Source of the DNA: Venturia oleaginea
Lineage: Eukaryota; Ascomycota; Dothideomycetes; Venturiales; Venturiaceae
DNA length: 64,000 nt
Direction of reading: 5' to 3'
Assembly (NCBI GenBank): GCA_013176395.1
Contig: JABMLP010000006.1
Coordinates: 1,178,001-1,242,000, forward strand
The notes under the pieces are model-generated. The model saw nothing but the letters and a program-made list of their open reading frames with translations, was not told where the DNA came from and made no database searches. Below are positions 56,137-64,000 of this stretch, in pieces; the first letter of the stretch is position 1, and each line of letters opens with the position of its first letter. Made by a program: the position numbers and the translations under genes.

Positions 56137-57357
56137 GTGACCTTGGGACTGTGACGAGTAAGAATGGGGTGTGGATATGATCCGAAGAACGGGAAAGGGA
56201 ATCGTGGGCTTAGGAGGAGGGAACAGTTGGAGGTTGAGGGACTTTGCGAGATGGATTGTAAGATATGTTTGATTTGTTGATTAGGATTGGGCTTTTGGGA
56301 GGGGAATGGGAATGGGAATGGGCGTTTATAATGAATGATGTTAAGGTCTTGAGTATGTGATCTACCGCGTTGACATTTTTTGGGAAGTTTGGGGAAGCTG
56401 GGGATGGGCTTTAGGGATCTAATCTATTTGAGAGGGTAGTGGAAATTATTCTGGCGCTGTGCTGCAAGATGAGAGACGTATTCATTACTTCTGTAAGATA
56501 GCGGGAATAACCAAAACAACATTTCTTTTCTTCATGATAGATAGTTATGTATGGTCGCTTGACATCACGACATGCAGACGCAGTAACGACGAGGCTGAGC
56601 TGAGCTGAGTTGAGCTGAGCAAAGAAGATTCGGTCCATCAATCTTGTATTACGAGATACCTCCGCCTGCGTGCAAGATCGTCGCGACGTTCAATGATCCC
56701 TCGATCTCTTCGTCCGTGATGGAGTATTGGTATAACTGGTTTCCACATCCGTTGTAGAAATTTAAATTTCCTCACATCTCAGCCTCAGCGAGCTGAGAGA
56801 GGGTATCTGGAAAGACCTAGCCGTAATCTTACGATGGTAAGATACAGCCGCACTGTTGCTTCAACACAAAAACGACCATTCTCTACATTGTCAAACTTTC
56901 TTTCTGTTCGAAAAGTCAAGGGGTTCTTTGGGGTCTTACCATTATCGGCTGAATGTGTTGTTATTGGTTTTTATTTCCTTCTTATGAGCGATGTTCTCGT
57001 CTCTCACTTACGCGCTTTTACCTGCGTCTATACGGATGAGAGAGCAAATTGCAAGTTGTACAAGTTATTCAGAATAGGCTAAGATGAATGCCACTTCCCA
57101 TGGCGAGATATATGTTAACGAGGAAAGTTTCTGTATCGGGCTTTTTTGCTGCCAACAGACCTTGCTTGGTCTTGTAGGCTGAAACCCAAGAATTACTGGA
57201 TCCTCTGCTAATGGTGAGGTGCCCGATATTCAGTTATTGCAGGTGCAGGACGGCTAGATGATCAAGGCTTTGCCGAATCAATAGGTTGTGGCTGCGAAGC
57301 GCTTTGCTGAAGACGAGAGCAACAAGACATGCGTCGATTAGATTCATGCATGCCAGA
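56137..57357. other. Intergenic, no gene recognised
   Basis: Convergent 3' flanks of the secreted protein and MutY genes. A GGGAATGGGAATGGG run (56300-56320) and GAGCTGAGCTGAG repeats (56590-56620) are the only structures visible. Confidence 0.4.
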
Positions 57358-59298
57358 TCATGACTTCCCATACCTCTCCAGACAAAGTTTCCAACACTTC
57401 CTCATCCCCGTCCCAAAACTCTCTTCCTCAATCTCCTCCCTAGTCGCCCATTTTCTCTTTTGATACTCCTCCTTTTGAACACCCCCTCCCAACGCAACCT
57501 CGCTCCCAGCAGTCCCATACATAAAAGTATGCACATGCATCACCAATCTAATATGCGAGAACAAATGCGTAAGACTCCCTATCTCAGACATATACTCCGC
57601 CGTTCCCATCCCCTCATCATCCCCATGAGGCTCATAAGCCTTTGAAAGAACAGAATTGACAAAAGTAATAGCAGTATGCTTCCTTTTCTTCGCATCAGGT
57701 GGATCTGGTGGTGTAACCATCGTCTTCCCTTTATGCACAATCTTCGTCTTTTTCTTCAATTTCTTCTTTCGTAATTTTACAGGCAGACCGTCTGAGTCCT
57801 CGAGCTCAGATGCACTGTCTTCTTCGGATGCGTTGGCGGTCTGACCTTCATCGTTGAAGATTGTTGAGGAGGGGAATTGCCAGAGACTTGCGAGGAGACC
57901 TTTGTCTGGTCTTTGTTCTATCAGGTACTCGTCTTCTCCAGAAGGTTTTGTGCGAATGATGATGCAGACGTTGTGTTCTTCGTTTCTGACGGCTTTTTTG
58001 ATCACCTTGAGTGGGAAGAGCGAGACGTATTTTTCGATGAGGTCGTTTGCTTGTGCTGCTCGGGCGTCCTTGGGACCCTTACATTCGGGGACTGGCTTGG
58101 ATTTTTGGCCGAATGCTAGAGTCCCTTGTTTGAGTCCTGACTTTGGCTGCGATTTAGCTTTTCCTTTGGCCGTAGTCTTCGTTGTAGGTTCTGGCGCGTC
58201 GATGATTTCCGGTTCTTCCATTGGTTCGCAGTAGCTGCAGAGGTCTTCGATATCCGGGATATTGACTTTTGATGCAATATCAAACACTGGACCCGACGAC
58301 TTCGCAACCATCAGCCCTTTCTCGACTGCCAAATTCTCTCCCTCCGAATAAGCCAAACAGGTCTCTTTCACAGGACAATTCGCACAGTCCGGTTTGATAG
58401 GTTTACAGAGCGTACTTCCAAGTTCCATCAGCGCCTGATTCCAAAAACTCGGAACTTCACTTTTGGGCACCGTCTCTTCTTCCGCATCGACTTTCGTTCC
58501 CTGCAAAGCATTCTTGGTGGCCCTTTTCACCAATCTCTCCGCCACTTCCCACAACAAATCCGTCGTGACTTTGCTCTTCATGTTCGCATACAGCCCCATC
58601 TGTCTACACAAAACCCTCATTACATTCCCATCTAAAATCGGTACCGCATGTCCAAAAACAATTGAAGAAACAGCGCCAGCCGTATACCTGCCAACTCCTG
58701 GCACGTTCGTTTCAAGTTCACTTGGCAACTCAGGTAACAACCCTTTCATATCAGAATCATCAACAATCAATTTCGCAGCTTTATGAATCCTTGTAGCTCG
58801 TGAATAATACCCCAATCCCTTCCAAGCATTCAACACCTCCGCTTCCTCGGCCTTAGCGAGGTCTTCGATAGTAGGCCAGCGGGTGTGCCAGGAGGTGTAA
58901 TAAGCGCGTACAGTTTCAACGCGGGTTTGTTGCAGCATAATTTCTGAAATCCAGACTTGATACGCTCTTCTCTTGAGCGTTTCTCTCAGGTCGAAATCGG
59001 AATTTTTGGTTTGGGAGAATGTGACGGGGTTAATCCATTTTTGGCGCCAGGGCATATCTCGGTCTTTACTGACAGTGTCGAACCAGGCGAGGAGGGATTT
59101 CTGAGTTGAGACATGGTCGAGCAGTGCGGGACGGTGGTAGTTTGATTTATGATGGCGTAGTGGTGGGAGTGCTGGTTGGAGAAATGTTTGTGAGTCGGCT
59201 GAGAGGAAGGAAAATGTGTCTTGGTGTTTTTTGACGCGCTTTGGGGGTGCCTGGTTTAGAGTTAGACTCTTTGTTCGTGGTCGCTTGTTTGTGCTCAT
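57358..59298 (-). CDS. MutY-type adenine DNA glycosylase
   Basis: MutY removes adenine mispaired with 8-oxoguanine in base excision repair, in nucleus and possibly mitochondria. This is a single exon of 646 residues. Residues 1-30 are basic with possible nuclear signal (PPKRVKKH). The catalytic domain has Glu119 in WISEIMLQQTRVETV, the helix-hairpin-helix NVPGVGRYTAGAV (198-210), Asp223 in PILDGNVMRV, and the iron-sulfur cluster ligands Cys298, Cys305, Cys308 and Cys314 (C-x6-C-x2-C-x5-C). A Lys/Gly-rich linker follows, then the NUDIX-like C-terminal domain that recognises 8-oxoguanine (NVCIIIRTKPSGEDEYLIEQ, LLASLWQFPSS). An acidic/Lys-rich insert interrupts that domain, which is often seen in fungal members. 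The protein is longer than bacterial MutY (about 350) and close to fungal sizes. Confidence 0.95.
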   Translation of the reverse strand: MSTNKRPRTKSLTLNQAPPKRVKKHQDTFSFLSADSQTFLQPALPPLRHHKSNYHRPALLDHVSTQKSLLAWFDTVSKDRDMPWRQKWINPVTFSQTKNSDFDLRETLKRRAYQVWISEIMLQQTRVETVRAYYTSWHTRWPTIEDLAKAEEAEVLNAWKGLGYYSRATRIHKAAKLIVDDSDMKGLLPELPSELETNVPGVGRYTAGAVSSIVFGHAVPILDGNVMRVLCRQMGLYANMKSKVTTDLLWEVAERLVKRATKNALQGTKVDAEEETVPKSEVPSFWNQALMELGSTLCKPIKPDCANCPVKETCLAYSEGENLAVEKGLMVAKSSGPVFDIASKVNIPDIEDLCSYCEPMEEPEIIDAPEPTTKTTAKGKAKSQPKSGLKQGTLAFGQKSKPVPECKGPKDARAAQANDLIEKYVSLFPLKVIKKAVRNEEHNVCIIIRTKPSGEDEYLIEQRPDKGLLASLWQFPSSTIFNDEGQTANASEEDSASELEDSDGLPVKLRKKKLKKKTKIVHKGKTMVTPPDPPDAKKRKHTAITFVNSVLSKAYEPHGDDEGMGTAEYMSEIGSLTHLFSHIRLVMHVHTFMYGTAGSEVALGGGVQKEEYQKRKWATREEIEEESFGTGMRKCWKLCLERYGKS

Positions 59299-60486
59299 TT
59301 TGAGTTTGTATGGATGTACATCTGGTGATCAGACGCGTTATTTTCCAATCTCTTTTGTCTTACAGACTTGGATGGTTTTGATGATGTTGATGGGAAAGAC
59401 GCGTCGAAGATAGAGATCAACCCCTCTTGATTAAAACAGCCGTTTTAAGGCAAGCGCGTTTGATAACTTCCACCATACCGTATTATCCGGATAGATTCGC
59501 TAGCTCACCTTGGCGGTCTTCCGCTTATAATCCGTTTTCCTTCTTTCAATACCGTATTATCCGGATAGACTCGCTAGCTCGCCTTGGTGGTCTTTCGCTC
59601 ATATTCCGTTTTCCTTCCTCAAAAGAATATCAATTCTCAGTCTTTGCGAATTCGCTCTGTAGGTCAATTTGTCTCTGCGACATCTTCTGAAACATTCAAT
59701 CATGCCCGGTAGAATAAATTTATGCTGAAACTCATCGTACGAGCACGAGAGCATGCTTTGAATCTTCTCGTGGATAGGTCGATGGCGATACCACGCATTC
59801 CGACTAGAAGGAACCATGGTCTGTACCACCTGTCGGCTCCTTCTTTCGTGCTTCTGATATAATTCCATCTCTATGCAACGCTCGCTCTTTCCTCTCTACA
59901 ACCACCGCACAGCCATGACTTGCCATAGTATCTTGCCACTCTTCCCCAGCTTCATTCACTACTCATCCACCACCACAATCAGTTTGCACCTTGCATGCTA
60001 TCACCTGAAAACCTTACGAGACACATTGTGTATATATACGAGGCCCTCAGCCTCTCAATTCAAAAATCAGTCTGCTTCATCTACCTTTTGATACAAAGTA
60101 AATCGCCATGCTAATTTGCGATTGATTTGCGACCACTCCCCCATCCCTATCCCATGATGCAACAAAGAAAAAACGATAAACAATAACAAAATGCGTGTCC
60201 CTCCATCGAGGCTCTTGTATGTATGTATGTGTACGAGCCACCACCCATAAAACCTCATCACCAAATCCATCCAATATTGACCCAGGGGACTAAAAAACAA
60301 AAATACAACAAACTATCAGCTACCGGTGGGATATTGTTTTGATGGATGTGTGTTGTTGGATTATTGGAAGGTGCAGTGGATTGTGAAGATTGTGGGTGTT
60401 GGTAGGAGCGATGTGAGAAGTTGGAGTGGTCGCTTTGACCTAAGTTGGACCATCCATCCATGCCTTAGGCTCAATCGAGTGAGCGC
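59299..60486. other. Intergenic with tandem duplication
   Basis: No gene is supported. It holds the MutY promoter, a 74-bp tandem duplication (59475-59622) and the 3' flank of the Ala/Pro-rich gene. Confidence 0.4.
59475..59622. repeat. 74-bp tandem duplication
   Basis: Copies start with ATACCGTATTATCCGGATAG at 59475 and 59549. Both continue TTCGCTAGCTC-like, then CTTGG(C/T)GGTCTT and CCGTTTTCCTTC, with a few transitions. The repeat lies about 180 bp upstream of the MutY start. Confidence 0.9.
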
Positions 60487-61296
60487 TCACAAAAGACCTG
60501 CTTTCTTCATGGCGCGCTTCTCTTTCTTCGATAGGGACTCGTGGGTGCGGTGGCCTGTCAACTTTGCCACGGGCTTGGAGGGTTTTGGCACCTTTGGTGC
60601 TTTGGCTGGTGCCTTAGTTGTGGCGGCAGGCGGTGTTACGACGGAGGCAGTGGGTGCCTCGACTGCCTCGATGGTCGGTGCTTCGATGATGGGCTTTTTG
60701 GCCATTAGAGCCTCAATGGTAGGCTCTTCGGCCATTGGTTTGACCGTCGGGACTTCGAGGGCTGGCTCATCAACCAGCGGACCTCCATCGCGGAGCCGTT
60801 CGAAAATACCCATCCATTGGCGAGTCCTTCATCTGAGAGGCGGCCTCCGCGAAAGACTCAACAACGACCGGTGCGGGAATTACTGCCGGGTTGCCGCCAA
60901 TTTGGCAGCGTCCCAAGCGCGAAGACGGGCGATGGCTGCGTCAAGACCATTGATGGGCGCCTTCAACATCATAGTCGTAGAGGGCGTGGACTTAGGCCAC
61001 GACGCAAGTGGGCTGTCTGGGCCAAGACGAGCGAGAGTGGCGGCGAGACCGGTGCCGGATGGCAAAGAGGCTGCCATCGAGACAATAGCTGGGTCCTGTT
61101 CGACGTCCATGACTTCTTCGATCACTGGTGTGAATGGCTTGTACTGAGGGTTATAAAAACAGGTACCATTCTTCTCCGCGGACTGAACTCCTATAGCAAA
61201 CAGGGCGTCGATCTGCGCGTCCGCCGTGGTCTGCGGTGCCTTTGCTTGTACAAATTCCTGCGCCGCACCGCGAACAGACATCGATTGACGAGCCAT
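60487..61296 (-). CDS. Ala/Pro-rich protein of unknown function
   Basis: Exons 61296-60884 and 60826-60487 give 250 residues; the 57-bp intron (GTAATT...GAAG) removes two stops and keeps phase. The first half is a soluble-looking domain (MARQSMSVRGAAQEFVQAKA, then ALFAIGVQSAEKNGTCFYNP). Between them and the tail lies a hydrophobic, Ala-rich stretch (INGLDAAIARLRAWDAAKLA). The second half is Pro/Ala/Thr/Glu repeats and ends in a strongly basic tail (LSKKEKRAMKKAGLL), which could bind nucleic acid or membrane. The acceptor is weak (no CAG/TAG), so the join may be slightly different. The function is unknown. Confidence 0.6.
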
Positions 61297-62412
61297 TGTG
61301 ATTAACGAAGAGTTTGAGTTTGTAATTTTTGGAAAAATTATACTCAGGATGATAGTATAAATATTGGTTAGTCTGGGGGCTGTTGGTAATTAGCGGAGTT
61401 GGATGAAGAGAGTAGGGTGAGGTGGGGAAGAGTTGTCAATGCGTCGGAACTCTATTGGGAATTGTGAATTGTCTGCTCTGATTGTTGTGTTGCTGGTTTT
61501 TGTTGTCTGGGAACCAAAGCCAAAGCGAAGTGGAAACCAAAGCCAAGTGGAAATCAAAGCGAAGTGGAAAACGTACCAGAATAGAAGCCCTTCGGAATAT
61601 TGGAAGTCAATGCAACTCTCCAATGAGAGATCAATAGCGTTGGTATCCGAGATTGAGCACGCTATTGCAGTCAAGATATTCCGCCTGCAACCACGTCCAT
61701 AGGTCTAGGCGTTCTGAGATATTCGCTCAAATTTGGCGGGCGGTCTCCAGTCTACACGTCGAAAAGGCGACACAGGCCTGTAACCACTTTCAAGGACATA
61801 TTCCTGCAGGCCTCAGGGATCGTCGAAATGGACATGACATGGTGAGAGGATTGCTGAAGTTTGCACTCTGATAGCAAGGCATTACAAGTTCATTAGCAGG
61901 CAGAAATCTGCGCAAGCTGAGCGATAAAGAATTGCACTCGCACGCAAGGTTCTTGTCGAGAGCATGATAATGGGCATAAGGTTGTTCAGAGGAGTGGAAT
62001 AAATATTATACCTGATCAAAGTCCGATAGCGTTTAGTTCTAGGAAATATCGAAAAGAGATTTTGCTACAAGTTTTACTAATTCTGAATAGATTAGCAGGC
62101 CTTTTCTCGTTAAAACTATTATTGGTTCCTAATTACTTAACGGACACCTCTGTTCATAATTGATGGGAGAGCGCGTTTCTGCGTTCTTCAAGATGAATCC
62201 GGCGTTGAAAGGATGAAGGATCATGAAGAGTGAGAAAGAGGAGGAGAACGATCGAAGTGAATGCTGAGCTCGGCGCGCTGTATGCCCCCTCCATTTTCGG
62301 TGACGTTGCCTGTCATCAGTACAAGCTCTTGCCTCGTTCTACACACAACTTCCATCTGTTTTTCATCTTTATTTACTGCCATTTCTCTGTCTTTCATACA
62401 AGCTCTATCATC
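61297..62412. other. Intergenic, no gene recognised
   Basis: No gene is seen. Short AAAGCGAAGTGGAAA-type repeats occur near 61520-61570. The right end is the promoter and leader of the phosphoesterase; the frame there is open to 62230 but the ATG at 62413 is preferred. Confidence 0.4.
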
Positions 62413-63387
62413 ATGTCAGATGAAGTCACCCCCACGACAGCTTCTAAGAGGGTGAGGTTCCTTATCATTTCTGACACCCACGATCTGCAATTAACGAAGG
62501 ACCGAAGCCTCCCCTTTCAACCAGTTCCTCCCGATGTCGACGTGGTCTTACATTGTGGAGATCTCACCGACTATGGCACACCGAAGGATCTCAAAAAAGC
62601 CGTTGAGATGATCGGTTCAATTAAGGCAGAACTTCGACTTGTCATTGCCGGCAATCATGATTTAGGTCTGGACAAAGAATGCTGGATGAGGAAAGGCGGA
62701 AGTAAGGACGACCATAATGAAGCCGTGAAAATCATGATCGGCGATTTTGCGAAGTCCCATGGTGTTACGTATCTGTCAGAAGGATGCTATCAATTCGACT
62801 TGTCGAATGGGGCCGAATTCTCCATCTATGCATCGCCTGGGACCCCCTATTGGGCTCGAAATGCCTTCCAATTTCCTACTGGCACGGATCCTTGGAACCC
62901 GCCTGAGTGGACTCCCAAACAGGCCAAGAACACATCAACAGGGCAGTCGAGAATTCCTACGGGTGTCGACATTGTGATGACCCATGGTCCGCCTCATCAA
63001 GTCCTCGATCTTACTCCCAGGGAAGGTGGTCCCGCTTTGAACGCAGGATGTCAATACCTCCGCCGAGCAATCCATCGCGTGAAGCCGCGCCTCCATTGTT
63101 TCGGCCACATTCACCAGTCATATGGCGCTCAGCGGGCAGACTGGGGGGATCAGGGGAAGGAGGAGGATTTCACACTACTCCCAAAAGAATACGTGGGGCG
63201 GAACGAAGCTCGTGGAAGAGGCTATTCGAAGCTGTCACCGCCAAGTGCAGAAGCATTCTCATCGGAAAATCAAACTCTTTTCATAAACGCCGCCATTGGG
63301 AACCGCAATGACAAACCGTACCAGGCGCCATGGTTGGTGGAGTTGGACTTGCCTGCGAGCACGATCGCCTCGACAACGCAAAAGTAA
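62413..63387 (+). CDS. MPPED-type metallophosphoesterase
   Basis: This single exon encodes 324 residues. Metal-binding motifs of the calcineurin-like fold appear in order: D and H in ISDTHDL, GDLTDYG, the GNHD loop (VIAGNHDLGLD), H in MTHGPPHQVLD, and the final HxH (CFGHIHQSYGAQ). Around them are MPPED1/2-family features: DVVLHCGDLTDYG, SIYASPGTPYWARNAFQFPTG, and an INAA-type end strand (TLFINAAIGNRNDKPYQAPW). Mammalian MPPED proteins hydrolyse cyclic nucleotides or phosphodiesters weakly; the fungal substrate is unknown. A 40-residue insert before the C-terminal strand (EEDFTLLPKEYVGRNEARGR) is larger than in animal members. No signal peptide is present. The start at 62413 follows a long pyrimidine-rich leader; the frame upstream has no better ATG. 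Confidence 0.9.
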   Translation: MSDEVTPTTASKRVRFLIISDTHDLQLTKDRSLPFQPVPPDVDVVLHCGDLTDYGTPKDLKKAVEMIGSIKAELRLVIAGNHDLGLDKECWMRKGGSKDDHNEAVKIMIGDFAKSHGVTYLSEGCYQFDLSNGAEFSIYASPGTPYWARNAFQFPTGTDPWNPPEWTPKQAKNTSTGQSRIPTGVDIVMTHGPPHQVLDLTPREGGPALNAGCQYLRRAIHRVKPRLHCFGHIHQSYGAQRADWGDQGKEEDFTLLPKEYVGRNEARGRGYSKLSPPSAEAFSSENQTLFINAAIGNRNDKPYQAPWLVELDLPASTIASTTQK

Positions 63388-63727
63388 GAAGGACATCACA
63401 ACGAGGGTAACAACTCTCTGTCACTCCAAAACAATCCATTGTACATCCAGCAATCCGAATCGGAGAATGATGTCGGTGACGGTCCGGATAAGAAAGGATT
63501 GAGTACTGACAGGAGATAATCGATGTCGGTCTGACATCAGTTATCTCCTGTGAAGTGTTGTTGGAAGCGCGTAAACTTGTAGGCTCATTGTAGGATCTAT
63601 CACGGCAATATTTGGTGAGAATGGACTGGGAGTGGTCGAAGTTATTGGTTTAAGTAATGAATGACTGATAACTGCTTTTGTGATTTCCTGTGCTGTCTCT
63701 GCCACGCACTTCTCATCCAAACTTCCT
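63388..63727. other. Convergent intergenic stretch
   Basis: 3' flanks of the phosphoesterase and the CFEM gene. An inverted repeat (AGGAGATAA around 63511 with TTATCTCCT around 63540) could fold a hairpin and might serve as a 3'-end signal; nothing else is visible. Confidence 0.4.
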
Positions 63728-64000
63728 CTAGGCAGGGACTGTCAAAGATGTGAAGCCGGCAACTCCAGCGCAGGTACCATTGAACGAGTCGTAGAGTTTC
63801 TTAACGTCTGCCTTGTCTTTGCATTGCTTTGGCACACAGGTCTTCAAAGCATCCATCATTGGAGCCTTGCTGCAGAAGCATTTGCCGTCTGTTCAGTTCG
63901 TTAGCGTGTTGATAGAGGGTTAGGTGAAGATTTCTTACCTGTCGGTTGGCAATCTTTAATGGTCGCAAGGACGGCGAAGCATGTCGTAGAGCTACTCCAC
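63728..64000 (-). CDS. CFEM-domain secreted protein, 5' part beyond window
   Basis: The gene runs off the right edge. Two exons are visible: 64000-63939 and 63888-63728, with a 50-bp intron (GTAAGA...CAG) that keeps phase. The decoded part reads ...TTCFAVLATIKDCQPTD, then GKCFCSKAPMMDALKTC, VPKQC and NGTC, ending SLTVPA. The Cys spacing with the Asp before CxC (QPTDGKCFC) is the CFEM pattern: in the family this Asp coordinates heme iron. The N-terminal signal peptide and first Cys lie outside the window. No GPI-type hydrophobic tail is seen at the end, so it is probably freely secreted. CFEM proteins act in haem/iron capture or as surface proteins in fungal-host contact. Confidence 0.75.

Noticed and set aside
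1..64000. tRNA genes
   Set aside because: I looked for B-box-like GGTTCGAATCC with a plausible A-box and acceptor pairing, and found none that pair. A covariance-model scan would settle it.

Overview
The window is nuclear DNA of a filamentous ascomycete (Pezizomycotina). The support is: genes on both strands broken by short GT-AG introns of mostly 45-120 bp, a Zn2Cys6 transcription factor with a fungal_trans-type C-terminus, a CFEM protein, a TCO89-type TORC1 subunit, an ankyrin-CorA fusion, and the nuclear 30 kDa subunit of complex I. A class within Pezizomycotina cannot be fixed from the sequence; Leotiomycetes is my guess only. I see no tRNA, rRNA or CRISPR, and no full transposon.

Layout. 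0-10 kb: methylthioadenosine phosphorylase, an LTR-like fragment, a tiny secreted protein, an orphan three-exon gene and a GPI-anchored-like small protein, with long gene-poor stretches that carry tandem duplications. 10-20.4 kb: the TCO89-like TORC1 subunit, then a Dal5-type MFS permease divergent from an amidohydrolase (a plausible uptake-and-hydrolysis pair), then a Cys/His-cluster protein. 20-31 kb: poorly known small genes, a short-chain dehydrogenase, three disordered or acidic proteins (two with awkward in-frame TAG codons), and a gene-free GC-rich block. 31-42 kb: ankyrin-CorA membrane protein, a decayed archaemetzincin, the NPC1-type sterol transporter, and a cysteine-rich secreted protein. 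44-54.5 kb: a Zn2Cys6 regulator, the NOT4 E3 ligase of CCR4-NOT, and divergent to it the complex I NDUFS3-type subunit. 55-64 kb: a second member of the tiny secreted family seen at 4.5 kb, MutY DNA glycosylase, an Ala/Pro-rich unknown, an MPPED-type metallophosphoesterase and the 3' part of a CFEM gene cut by the window edge.

Most conserved genes are housekeeping: methionine salvage, TORC1, CCR4-NOT, complex I, base excision repair, sterol trafficking. They are interleaved with at least four small secreted or surface proteins (4.5, 9.1, 41.2 and 55.5 kb), plus the CFEM gene at the edge. The least described item is the pair of small secreted proteins at 4.5 and 55.5 kb. They share an intron in the same phase at the same codon, and a GPLG-T(Y/F)H-x-GPDG-x-Y motif across the splice site.

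All splice junctions were placed by eye from GT/GC-AG signals, reading phase and family resemblance. No RNA or database evidence was available.
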